A stretch of 64,000 bases of DNA from Pseudomonadota bacterium (GTDB lineage: Bacteria > Pseudomonadota > Gammaproteobacteria > Steroidobacterales > Steroidobacteraceae), in contig JAKAXA010000006.1 in NCBI GenBank assembly GCA_021816775.1, positions 1 to 64,000 of the forward strand, written 5' to 3'. Positions 51,577 through 59,847 of this stretch are shown piece after piece (the first letter of the stretch is position 1; each line of letters starts with the position of its first letter). The notes below the pieces were generated by a model that ran no database searches, was not told the DNA's origin, and worked only from the letters and a program-made list of their open reading frames with translations. Both the position numbers and the translations under genes were made by a program.

Positions 51577-52020
51577 ATGCCAGCATCGCCAGCTGTCGAG
51601 ATTCTGCAGGCACTCATCCAGGGGCTCGATCCGGTGAGTGGCGCTGCGCTGCCGTCGGAGTCGGTCCTGCACCGCGCCGAGGTGCTGCGCGCGCTGCTCA
51701 CCGCGGTCAGCGCGCTCGAGCAGTGCGCCGCCCGCGCGCAGCGGCGCGCGCAGATGCCCGGCAATGTCGGTCGTCCCTGGAGCGAGACGGAGCAGGCCGA
51801 GCTGGCCGCGGCGTTCAAAGCGGGCGAGACGCCCGCGGCGCTCGCCGGGAAGCATGGCCGCACGCTGCGCGCCATCGAAGCCCGGTTGGAACGTCTGGGG
51901 CTGCTGCGCCCTGAGCAGCGCACCACGCGCGGCGGGTTCATCGGAGTGTCGGACGCTGCGCCTGCGCGGCGCGTACGGCACGCGCGCGCCACACGACGGA
52001 CGCATCGCATTCGTCATTGA
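51577..52020 (+). CDS. Small protein with a SANT/Myb-like or GcrA-like helix-turn-helix
   Basis: A 147-residue protein of unknown function. Residues about 1 to 60 are helical. The segment 66 to 110 reads GRPWSETEQAELAAAFKAGE, then PAALAGKHGRTLRAIEARLERLGLL: a tryptophan-started three-helix motif like SANT/Myb or GcrA DNA-binding domains, common in small proteobacterial proteins. The tail is Arg-rich (RHARATRRTHRIRH). The ATG at 51577 has GGAG 8 nt upstream. It stands at the border of the glycan cluster and may bind DNA, but no target is known. Confidence 0.65.
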   Translation: MPASPAVEILQALIQGLDPVSGAALPSESVLHRAEVLRALLTAVSALEQCAARAQRRAQMPGNVGRPWSETEQAELAAAFKAGETPAALAGKHGRTLRAIEARLERLGLLRPEQRTTRGGFIGVSDAAPARRVRHARATRRTHRIRH

Positions 52021-52148
52021 CACGCGCGGCCGCCGCCGGGACTGCTTGACTTGAGAGCATGGGTGAACTGTAAGCTTCGCGCCGAGCGGCGCCCCGGCGA
52101 GCCGGGTTGCGGCATCCGCCGCGGCCGTGAAACACGAGTGGGGCTAAG

Positions 52149-53108
52149 ATGAAGACGCTGAGCAGCGAGGCGCAGACCGCCGTGCGGCGGGTCGCGGCGA
52201 AAATCCTCGGCGAGTATGCGCCGCCGCGCCTGCGTCACAGCGAGGAGCTGCTGGCCGGACTCGATGCGGCGGCCGCGCGTGGCGCGGCCGCCGGCGAGTG
52301 GGCGCGCCTCGCCGAGGCCATTGCGGCGGCCCTGCGCGCCGGCGGGGCGGACCGCTTCCTGCGCCTCGCGCCGATTGCCAAGACGGTCCACCCGCGTATC
52401 CGCAGTCATTGCGCGGATTACCTGCGCTACGTGCTTGCCTCGCAGCGCTGCTCGCCGGAGTTCCAGCGCGCACTGACCGAGTCGCCGGTCGGTCAGCCGC
52501 TGGTGAATCCCTACTATCCGCTCAGCAGTCCGCTGCTGGTGCAGCACGGCTATCACGTGATCCGCCTGCTCGAGGCGACGGAGCTGGATCTCTCGGCGCT
52601 GCGGCTGGTCGTGGATTTCGGCGGCGGATACGGCAGCTTCTTCCGGTTGCTGCGCAACCTCGGCTACCGCGAGAAATATCTCATCTGGGACATTGCGGTC
52701 ATGTGCGCGCTGCAGCGGTTCTATCTGCGCAATCTCTTCCCCGAGGGTCCCTCGCGCGAGCCGCCGGAGAACCTGCAGTGGCTGATTTCCGGCTCGAGCG
52801 AGGCGCTGCAGACGGTGCGCGCGCTCACCGCCGCGCCGGGCGCATCGCTCTTCGTGGCCACCTGGTCCCTCAGCGAGACGCCGCTCGCGGTGCGCGCGGC
52901 GATCACGCCGGTGCTCGAGGGGTTCAGCCACGTGCTGTGCGCCTATCAGCGCACGTTCGGCGGGATCGACAACAGCGCATACTTCGCCGAGCTTGCCGGG
53001 CGGCTGCCGCAGTTCCGCTGGGTGCACGCCGAGTGCCCCGTCTACCGGAACAATTTCTACCTGATCGGCGCGCGGCACCCCGCAGCGCAGGCGCCGCTGA
53101 TGCGATGA
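52149..53108 (+). CDS. Putative sugar O-methyltransferase
   Basis: A 319-residue class I methyltransferase. The AdoMet motif is VVDFGGGYGSFFRLL (about residues 154 to 168), preceded by a helical N-terminal half with YYPLSSPLLVQHGYHVIRLLE. This pattern resembles putative sugar O-methyltransferases found in polysaccharide loci. It starts the run of glycan genes and overlaps the next gene by 4 nt (ATGA). The sugar it would methylate is unknown; methylation often caps or terminates O-chains. Confidence 0.75.
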   Translation: MKTLSSEAQTAVRRVAAKILGEYAPPRLRHSEELLAGLDAAAARGAAAGEWARLAEAIAAALRAGGADRFLRLAPIAKTVHPRIRSHCADYLRYVLASQRCSPEFQRALTESPVGQPLVNPYYPLSSPLLVQHGYHVIRLLEATELDLSALRLVVDFGGGYGSFFRLLRNLGYREKYLIWDIAVMCALQRFYLRNLFPEGPSREPPENLQWLISGSSEALQTVRALTAAPGASLFVATWSLSETPLAVRAAITPVLEGFSHVLCAYQRTFGGIDNSAYFAELAGRLPQFRWVHAECPVYRNNFYLIGARHPAAQAPLMR

Positions 53109-54169
53109 GTCCGATCGTCTTCTACGATCCGGTGTGCGCCCGCGCGTACGACAGCGATACGCTGCGGCGCGAGGCTCTCGGCGGAACCGAGGCGACCGTG
53201 GTGCGCATCGCCGATGCGCTCGGCGCTCGCGTGGTACAACACAACCGCACGCAAGCGAGCGGCCGTTACGAGCCGCCGGAGCGCGACCCGGGCGTCGGCT
53301 GCGTCATCGTCAACCGCGATCCGCGCGCGCTGCCGGCCGTGCAGCGGCTGTATCCGAACGCCCGTGTGTATCTGTGGCTGCACGACCGCCTGCGCCCCGG
53401 ATCACGCCGCGCCCGCCGGCTCGCCTCCACGGCCGACTGGCTGCGCGACCTGGAGGTGCGGATCGTCTGCGTCTCGGACACGCAGCGCGCCGCCGTGGAG
53501 GCCACGCTGCGCTGGATGCGGGCCGACGGCAGGGTCCGGGCGCGCACGATCTACAACCCGATCGACGATGCGCTGCAGCCGGACGGCTCCCCGACCGATG
53601 AGCGCAAGCTGGTGTTCCTCTCCTCGCCGAACAAGGGGCTGAAGTTCACGCTCGATGCATTTCGCGCACTCCATCGGCGCATGCCGGACCTCGAGCTCGT
53701 GGTGGGCAACCCCGGCTACAAGGAGTACCGCTGGGGGGCGATCGAGGGGGTGCGCTTTCTCGGGCCGCAGCCGCAGGCGCGCATGCACGCGGAAGTGCGC
53801 ACGGCGCTGTGCACGTTCGTCCCGAATTTCGTCATCCCCGAGACCTTCGGGCTGGTGTTCGCCGAATCGAACGCGCTCGGCACGCCGGTGCTCACACACG
53901 ATTGCGGCGCGGCCCGCGAGATCATCGGCGATGCGCGGCAGATCCTGCCGGTGAATGCTGCCCAGCGAGCCTACGAGTGGCTCCTCGGCCCGTTCCCGCC
54001 GCGCTGGCGCGCGTGGCCGGCGCGCGCGGCGGGGCGGCTCGGGCTGTTCGATGCGTACCTCGAGCGCATCCGCGCCTGGCGCGCCGGCGAGCGGCCCGTG
54101 ACCGGGCCGGATCCGCGCTTCCGTCTCGCAGCCGTCGTCGCGCGCTGGCGGGAGGAACTCGCGCCCTGA
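53105..54169 (+). CDS. Glycosyltransferase, GT4-like
   Basis: A 354-residue protein of GT-B type. The N-terminal half has REALGGTEATVVRIADAL (acceptor side) and VYLWLHDRLRPGSRR; the C-terminal half has LVFLSSPNKGLKFTLDAFRALH, EVRTALCTFVPNFVIPETFGLVFAESNALG (E-x7-E-like motif with PETFGLVFAESNA) and TPVLTHDCGAAREII. Donor and acceptor sugars are unknown. Cytoplasmic; no membrane segment. It overlaps the methyltransferase gene and is separated by 106 nt from the next. Confidence 0.82.
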   Translation: MSPIVFYDPVCARAYDSDTLRREALGGTEATVVRIADALGARVVQHNRTQASGRYEPPERDPGVGCVIVNRDPRALPAVQRLYPNARVYLWLHDRLRPGSRRARRLASTADWLRDLEVRIVCVSDTQRAAVEATLRWMRADGRVRARTIYNPIDDALQPDGSPTDERKLVFLSSPNKGLKFTLDAFRALHRRMPDLELVVGNPGYKEYRWGAIEGVRFLGPQPQARMHAEVRTALCTFVPNFVIPETFGLVFAESNALGTPVLTHDCGAAREIIGDARQILPVNAAQRAYEWLLGPFPPRWRAWPARAAGRLGLFDAYLERIRAWRAGERPVTGPDPRFRLAAVVARWREELAP

Positions 54170-54275
54170 GCGCGAGCGCGCACCGATCGGCCGGCGTGAG
54201 ATCCGTGCAATTGCTTACACCGATTCCCCGCCGTGCGGGCAGAATACCCGACCGGGCTTCGGCCGCACCAGCGCG

Positions 54276-55385
54276 ATGAGCACGCAACCTCTACAGCCTT
54301 TCGTATTCCGCCACGGACGGGTCGGCGACATGATCATGCAGACCGCGCTGCTCGGGCTGCTGCACCAGCGCTACGGCGGAACCTGCCAGGTGGTAGGGGC
54401 GGGTCCGTGGAACCCGAGCATCTTTCTCGGCCATCCGGACGTGGCGCAGTGCTGGACACTGCCGCGCCACGCGCCCTTTCCCTTGACGCGCCAATGGCTG
54501 CAGTTGGTGCGCGCGCTGCGTCAGAGTGCGCCCGCGCCGATCTACGTGTCCGAATACCAGTATCGGCAGCTGCCGCGCGTGAAGCGCCTGCTCGCCACCA
54601 GCGGCATTGACATGCGCCGCTGTGTGTTCATCGACGAGGAGCCGGGCGAGAAGGGTCATTGGGTCGATGCGCTGCTGCGGCTCGGCGCGCGCACGCCGGC
54701 CGCGCTGCAGGCGGCCGACTATCCGCTGCCGGCGGATTACCGCCGCTGCGCGCCGCGGCTCGCCGTGCTGCCGCGCGAGCGCCGCGAGCGCGACGCCTGG
54801 CTGCGCGCGCGCGGCTGGTTCGGACGGCCGATCGTTCTGGTGCAGCCGGGCAATCACCGCAGCATGAGCCCGCGCCGCCGCCGCCGCTGGCGCAACCGGG
54901 ACGACAAGGCGTGGCCCGTCGAGCGCTGGCGGGAGCTGCTGCACGCGATCGAGCGGCGCCTGCCCAACGCGGTGCTCGTGCTGCGCGGGGCGGTGGAGGA
55001 GATCCCGATGCTGGAGGCGATGCGCGCGGCGATCGGTCTCGAGAGCCTGCAGGTGGCGGGACTGGAGCTGCGGCCGCTGTTTGCGCTCACCGAGGCGGCG
55101 CACAGCATGATCTCGGTCGACACCGGGCCGGCGCACGCGGCCGCCGCGTTGGGTCTGCCGGTGGTGGTGCTGTACGGGGCCGGGCCCCAGGCGGTGTGGC
55201 TGCCGCGCAGCGCCTCGGGCTCGCCGGTGCTCGGCCTCGGCGGACCGCCGCAGTCGGACCGGGCCGACCGGATCTCGGTGCGCGCGGTGCTCGACGCCTG
55301 GGAATGCCTGCTCGCCTACCGCGCGGGCCGGATCGGCACCGTGCCGGCCGCGCACATGGCGCTAACGGCCGCGGACCAGTCTTGA
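54276..55385 (+). CDS. GT9 family glycosyltransferase (heptosyltransferase-like)
   Basis: A 369-residue GT9 protein: FRHGRVGDMIMQTALLGLLH (with the catalytic Asp of the family), LVQPGNHRSMSPRRRRR-type phosphate loop, and ISVDTGPAHAAAALGLPVVVLYG, the nucleotide-sugar-binding end. It resembles LPS heptosyltransferases but is distant from the copy at 36.4 kb. Given its place in a glycan cluster, it could add heptose or another sugar to the outer core or a polysaccharide. Confidence 0.8.
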   Translation: MSTQPLQPFVFRHGRVGDMIMQTALLGLLHQRYGGTCQVVGAGPWNPSIFLGHPDVAQCWTLPRHAPFPLTRQWLQLVRALRQSAPAPIYVSEYQYRQLPRVKRLLATSGIDMRRCVFIDEEPGEKGHWVDALLRLGARTPAALQAADYPLPADYRRCAPRLAVLPRERRERDAWLRARGWFGRPIVLVQPGNHRSMSPRRRRRWRNRDDKAWPVERWRELLHAIERRLPNAVLVLRGAVEEIPMLEAMRAAIGLESLQVAGLELRPLFALTEAAHSMISVDTGPAHAAAALGLPVVVLYGAGPQAVWLPRSASGSPVLGLGGPPQSDRADRISVRAVLDAWECLLAYRAGRIGTVPAAHMALTAADQS

Positions 55386-55451
55386 GGCCATCGTGACCGC
55401 CGGATACTGCCGCCGCGGCGCGCGCGGATCGCCTCGCGAGGCACCGCGCCC

Positions 55452-56561
55452 ATGAAGCTGCTCTTTGCCGATTCGACCACGCGCGGCTACGGGACCGAGC
55501 AGCATGCCGCCGCGCTCGCGATCGCCACGATGCGCCACGGTCACGCGGTGCGCTGCGTGGTGCGCGGCGGCAGCTCGATGGAGGCCATCCTGCGCCAGGC
55601 GCAGGTGCCGTGCGTGGCGGTGCCGCCGGGCCGCGCGAGCGGGCTGCGCCTGGTGTTGAGCACGATCCGCCTGGCGCGTCGCGAACGGCCCGACTGGCTG
55701 GTCACGGGCGACGGCCGCTTTCACTGGGTGTTCATGGGGCTGCGCCAGCTGCTCGGGGCGCGGGTCGCCTTCTTTCGCCACTGGCCGGTCGTACCCAAGA
55801 GCGGCCGGACGCGACGGATGCTGGCGCGCCGGGCCGACCGGTTCATCCTGGTGTCGCGCTTCCACCGCGAGGAGTATCACCGTCAGGGGATGAACGTCGC
55901 GCGGGCGGTGGTGCTGTACAACCCGATCGACACCGAGCGCTTCCGGCCCTCGGTCGAGTGGCGCGCGCAGACGCGCGAGCGCCTCGGCATCGGCGAATCC
56001 CAGGTTGTCGTCGGATACGCCGGACGAATGGTGCGCGACAAGGGCATCTTCACGCTGCTCGAGGCGCTCGAGCGGGTCCTCGCGCATGCGCCGCAGGCGC
56101 AGATGCTGTGGGCGGGCGACGGGGCGGACGCGGCCGCGCTGCGCGCGCGCGCGGGGCGCTCGCCGTTTGCCGCGCGGCATCGGTTTCTGGAGTGGCAGCT
56201 CGATCTGGCGCAGTTCTACCCGGCCTGCGACCTGATCGTCGTGCCCTCGATCAGCGCGGAAACCTTCGGCCGGGTGTCGGTCGAGGCGCAGTCCTCCGGC
56301 GTGCCCGTGGTGGTGAGCGACGCCGGAGGACTGCGCGAGACGCTGGTGCCGGGCGTGACCGGCCTGGTGAGCGCCGGCGGCGACAGCGCTGCGCTTGCCA
56401 CGGCGATCAGTGAGCTGATCGACGACGGCGAGCGCCGCGCGCGCATGGGGGCTGCGGGCCGCGCGTGGGTGTGCGCGAATTTCTCCTTCGATCAGATCGC
56501 GCGGGACTTCGAGGCGCTGCTCGGCAAGGACCCGCAGGATCCGCTGCCGCTGCGCGAGTGA
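55452..56561 (+). CDS. Glycosyltransferase, GT4 family
   Basis: A 369-residue GT4 enzyme with TTRGYGTEQHAAALAIATM at the acceptor side, VLYNPIDTERFRP, the domain-linking VGYAGRMVRDKGIFTLLEAL and the donor motif SAETFGRVSVEAQSSGVPVVVSDAGGL (E-x7-E). A clear retaining glycosyltransferase of the RfaB/PimA type. Its substrate is unknown. It ends 21 nt before the convergent Wzi-like gene. Confidence 0.85.
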   Translation: MKLLFADSTTRGYGTEQHAAALAIATMRHGHAVRCVVRGGSSMEAILRQAQVPCVAVPPGRASGLRLVLSTIRLARRERPDWLVTGDGRFHWVFMGLRQLLGARVAFFRHWPVVPKSGRTRRMLARRADRFILVSRFHREEYHRQGMNVARAVVLYNPIDTERFRPSVEWRAQTRERLGIGESQVVVGYAGRMVRDKGIFTLLEALERVLAHAPQAQMLWAGDGADAAALRARAGRSPFAARHRFLEWQLDLAQFYPACDLIVVPSISAETFGRVSVEAQSSGVPVVVSDAGGLRETLVPGVTGLVSAGGDSAALATAISELIDDGERRARMGAAGRAWVCANFSFDQIARDFEALLGKDPQDPLPLRE

Positions 56562-56582
56562 GCCGCCGGGACCGCGGCGCGC

Positions 56583-58595
56583 TCAGAAGCGCCGCGACAC
56601 GTACAGCGTGTAACTGTAGGTGCTGGTGAAGGAATAGGGGCCGGCTCCGCCCTGCGGGTCCGTGGGCAGGTCGCGCTGCCGGTTCGCCTTCACCACGTTG
56701 CGGAAATCGATGCCCACGTCCCAGTTCGGCAGGAACTGGCGCCACTGCAGCCCCGCGCCGAGATACAGCCCGTAGGCGGGCGTGGCGAGGGAGTAGCGGG
56801 CCGCGCCCACGAACGCATGAAACGCGATCGGCCAGTCGAAGCGGTAGCGGTAATCGACCATGCGCAGGCCGAGCAGCAGCCGGCCGCTGATCGCATCCGC
56901 ATCGAGCGCCACGCCGATGTCCTGGTGCCTCGAGACCCGTCGCAGCGCCCCGATCGTCAGGTCAGGACTGGCGGCCCAGCGGGTGTAGAAGCGCAGCGTG
57001 CTCACCGGGTTGACCAGCATGCGATAGTAGTTGATGCCGGTCTGCACGAACAGCCAATCCCCCTTGGGCCGCTCACCCTCGAAGGCGCCCGCGCCCGAGG
57101 AGTCGCCGTCGAAGAGCGCCTCGCCGTCGCGCAGCGTGCCCTCGATGCGGATGAAATGATGGCCGAACACGTCGCGCCCGCCCTGGATTTCGGCGCCGAC
57201 GGCGTAGCCGTGCCAGGGCATGGAGTAGCTGAGCGAGCCGAGGTACTCGTTCTTGTACGGGTAGGTCGCGTAGGTCGTCTGGTCGTAGTTCGACAGCGAG
57301 CGCAGCCGCAGCTGCAGGTAGCCGCCGAAGGGCGGCGTCCAGCCGATGCGCAGCATGTTGCTCTGCCCGCCGACCGGGTCGGCGAGGGTGGTCGGCGTGG
57401 CGAGCACGCGCTGGTCGCCGAACCAGTTGCCGATGCTCGCGCCGTAGTTGGTGATGCCGTCGAGATAGCCTGTCTGCAGCGGGCTTGCGGTGTGCACGTA
57501 CCAGGTTGGGGAAAAAGAGTCGATCTCATAGGTGAGATCGAACGGGCCGATGTGCGGGAACTGGATGCCGGCGGAGAGGTCCGGCTTGCCGAGCAGATAG
57601 TTCTTGCCGTCGGCGGTGTCGTTGCCGGCGTACTCGACGTACACCGCGAACGGCACGCGGCCGGGGAAGATGAACTCGCTGCTGATGGAGGCTTCTTGCT
57701 TGCCGACCACGTGCGTGCCGGCGTTGAACCCGGTGCTTTGCGCCTTGCTGGGGTTGAAGAACGCCTGCATGACGTCGCTCACCGACTCCCCGCCGGCCGC
57801 CCCGCCGCCCCAGATGAGCAGCCGCTGCAGCGACAGCCCCCAGCCGCTCACCGGCTGGATGCTCACGCGCACACCGCCCATCTTCGGGTGGCCGCGGGTG
57901 AGCGCGCCGTCGGGCAGCTCGATGCGGCTCGACTGCGACATCTGCGCGACGAATATCTCGTACTCGAGGCCGAGGCGCGTCAGCGGCTGGTAGTTCGACA
58001 GCGTGATCGAGGGCATGGTCGGCGCCTCGGTGCTGATCAGCATCGAGCTGTCGGTGAGCGGCGACCACCAGTGGTCGCGGTAGCCGATGTCGAGCTGTGC
58101 CCAGTCGAACCCCAGGCTCAGCATGGTGCCGGTGGGCGTGACGCGGCCCTGATACACCTCGCCGCCGAGATTGAGCAGGATGTGCGAGTTGGGCTGGATG
58201 TAGCCGGCGCCCGCGAGCTGATAGGCGCTCTGCGCCTTCTCCCCGTGCTGGTTCGGCAGCGTGATGTTCGAGTTTCCCGCGGTCACCCCGAGCGAGACGC
58301 TCGCGAATTCGACGCCGTTTGAATGCATGTAGCGCCGGAGGTAGTGGCGCACGCGCTCGCACAGCGGGCGGTCGACGCGGCAGGCCTTCGGCAGCGCTTC
58401 GAGCACCAGCGCGGCGGGGATCGGGCGCGACAGCACCGGCTCATCACCGAGGATCAGCACCCGCTCGACCGCGTTCTGCACGGCCGGATCGAGATTCAGC
58501 GGCAGATAGGGAGTCACGCCCCGCGCGAACACGGTCGGCGACAGCGCCAGAAGGGTCAGGAGCATCAGCCCCCGGGGCAGGCGTCGGCGGGTCAT
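56583..58595 (-). CDS. Wzi-like outer-membrane capsule assembly protein
   Basis: A 670-residue protein with a signal peptide (LMLLTLLALSPTVFA) and repeated amphipathic beta-strands ending in Phe, as expected of an outer-membrane barrel. The segment IGYRDHWWSPLTDSSMLIS and SNYQPLTRLGLEYEIFVAQ resemble the Wzi family, which binds capsule or exopolysaccharide at the cell surface. Length is longer than E. coli Wzi (about 480), suggesting extra N-terminal residues. It faces the glycosyltransferase genes convergently, which supports a role in polysaccharide export or attachment. Confidence 0.8.
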   Translation of the reverse strand: MTRRRLPRGLMLLTLLALSPTVFARGVTPYLPLNLDPAVQNAVERVLILGDEPVLSRPIPAALVLEALPKACRVDRPLCERVRHYLRRYMHSNGVEFASVSLGVTAGNSNITLPNQHGEKAQSAYQLAGAGYIQPNSHILLNLGGEVYQGRVTPTGTMLSLGFDWAQLDIGYRDHWWSPLTDSSMLISTEAPTMPSITLSNYQPLTRLGLEYEIFVAQMSQSSRIELPDGALTRGHPKMGGVRVSIQPVSGWGLSLQRLLIWGGGAAGGESVSDVMQAFFNPSKAQSTGFNAGTHVVGKQEASISSEFIFPGRVPFAVYVEYAGNDTADGKNYLLGKPDLSAGIQFPHIGPFDLTYEIDSFSPTWYVHTASPLQTGYLDGITNYGASIGNWFGDQRVLATPTTLADPVGGQSNMLRIGWTPPFGGYLQLRLRSLSNYDQTTYATYPYKNEYLGSLSYSMPWHGYAVGAEIQGGRDVFGHHFIRIEGTLRDGEALFDGDSSGAGAFEGERPKGDWLFVQTGINYYRMLVNPVSTLRFYTRWAASPDLTIGALRRVSRHQDIGVALDADAISGRLLLGLRMVDYRYRFDWPIAFHAFVGAARYSLATPAYGLYLGAGLQWRQFLPNWDVGIDFRNVVKANRQRDLPTDPQGGAGPYSFTSTYSYTLYVSRRF

Positions 58596-58792
58596 TCCGT
58601 CCTCATGTGTCGTTGCTTCCGCAGGCAGCGCAAAGTAGCCAGCGGCGGGACAAAGATCAATGGGCTCGCCGCGTCAGCGGCGGGCGCGCGAGCGCAACGG
58701 GAGGCTCAGGGGTCTTGCCGCTCGGGACGGAAGGCGGCGCGAGGCAACGCAACAGGACCCCGCCCGCGCACGCGAGCGCCGGGCGCGGTGGA
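58596..58792. other. Intergenic region between the Wzi-like gene and cpdA
   Basis: About 200 bases with no recognised gene. Both flanking genes are on the minus strand, so it should hold the promoter of the Wzi-like gene. I see no convincing -35/-10 pair. Confidence 0.4.
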
Positions 58793-59575
58793 TCAGGCGG
58801 CGCTCATCGAGCCGTGCGGCGCGGCCGCATCCACCCACACCAGATCGGTCGTGAGCGTGCCGTCGGCGTGCAGTTCCAGGGTGCGGTAGGCGGCCGGACG
58901 CGGGTCGAGCTCGAACTGCTCGGCGCGCGGGCGGAACTGCGCGCAGGTCGAGGGCGTCGCGAGCAGCCGCACGCCCTTGCGCAGCGCATCGAAGCTCTGG
59001 TGCACGTGGCCCCAGACGATGCCGCGCACGTTCGGGTGTTGGTCAATGACGGCGAAGAACGCCTGCGCGTTGTCGAGGCCGACCTGATCGAGCCAACGGC
59101 TGTCCATCGGCACCGGGTGATGGTGCAGACACACGAGCGCGGGGCGCTCATGCGCCTGAGCGAGCGCCGCATCGAGCGCCGCGAGGCTCGTGTCGCTCAA
59201 TGCGCCGCGGGCGCGTCCGGGTACCACGGTGTCGAGCAGAATGACTCGCCAGCGTCCGAGCTCAAGGTGGCCACCCGTGACAAACGGCGGATCCGCGAGC
59301 ACTCGGCGCATCAGCGCCGGATCATCGTGATTGCCCGGCAGGCACAGCACGGGGCGCGGCAGAGTGCCGAACAGCCGGCGAAAATGCGCATAGCCGCCGG
59401 GATCGTCCTGAACGATGTCGCCCGTGACCAGCAGCGCATCGGGCGGCCAGGGGCCGAGCCGCGCGTGCGCGAGCGCGCCCGCGAGCGCCGGCAGTGTCGG
59501 CACGCCGCGCAGGCATCCGCCTTCGGCCCCGAACAGATGCAGGTCCGTGAATTGGATCAGGCGCACACTGCTCAT
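58793..59575 (-). CDS. cpdA: 3',5'-cyclic-AMP phosphodiesterase
   Basis: Calcineurin-like metallophosphoesterase of 260 residues that hydrolyses cAMP. All five metal motifs are present: FTDLHLFG (Asp 11, His 13), TGDIVQD, PGNHDD, HHHPVP and WGHVHQSF. The QFTDLHLF opening and HPVPMDSRWLDQVGLDNA region match CpdA. Cytoplasmic. It is divergent from tkt; no CRP gene is in this window. The single ATG at 59575 is used. Confidence 0.92.
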   Translation of the reverse strand: MSSVRLIQFTDLHLFGAEGGCLRGVPTLPALAGALAHARLGPWPPDALLVTGDIVQDDPGGYAHFRRLFGTLPRPVLCLPGNHDDPALMRRVLADPPFVTGGHLELGRWRVILLDTVVPGRARGALSDTSLAALDAALAQAHERPALVCLHHHPVPMDSRWLDQVGLDNAQAFFAVIDQHPNVRGIVWGHVHQSFDALRKGVRLLATPSTCAQFRPRAEQFELDPRPAAYRTLELHADGTLTTDLVWVDAAAPHGSMSAA

Positions 59576-59729
59576 CGTGCGCAGCGTAACAAAATCCGCT
59601 TAACCGGCAGTGAACTGGGTCGCTGCTCGAGCCCGGCGCGGCGGGAAGCGTGACCGGGGCGTGATGCCCGGCGGGAATATTGTGAAAACCGCATGACATA
59701 TGCGCCCGGCCGGCCGGAGCGCGGGGTCA

Positions 59730-59758
59730 TTGAGCATTGCGCCTCGCTGGGGGACAAT
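59730..59758 (+). promoter_or_regulatory. Sigma-70 type promoter of tkt-gap-pgk
   Basis: TTGAGC (59730 to 59735) and GACAAT (59753 to 59758) with a 17-nt spacer, 90 nt before the tkt ATG. Each hexamer matches at four of six positions. Confidence 0.4.
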
Positions 59759-59847
59759 GCTTCCCCCTTTATTTTCCTTATGTCGCGCGGCGGCGGCACT
59801 TCCTCTGCCGGGCGTGATGCGGACCCGAAGCCGCATGAAAGGACCTG

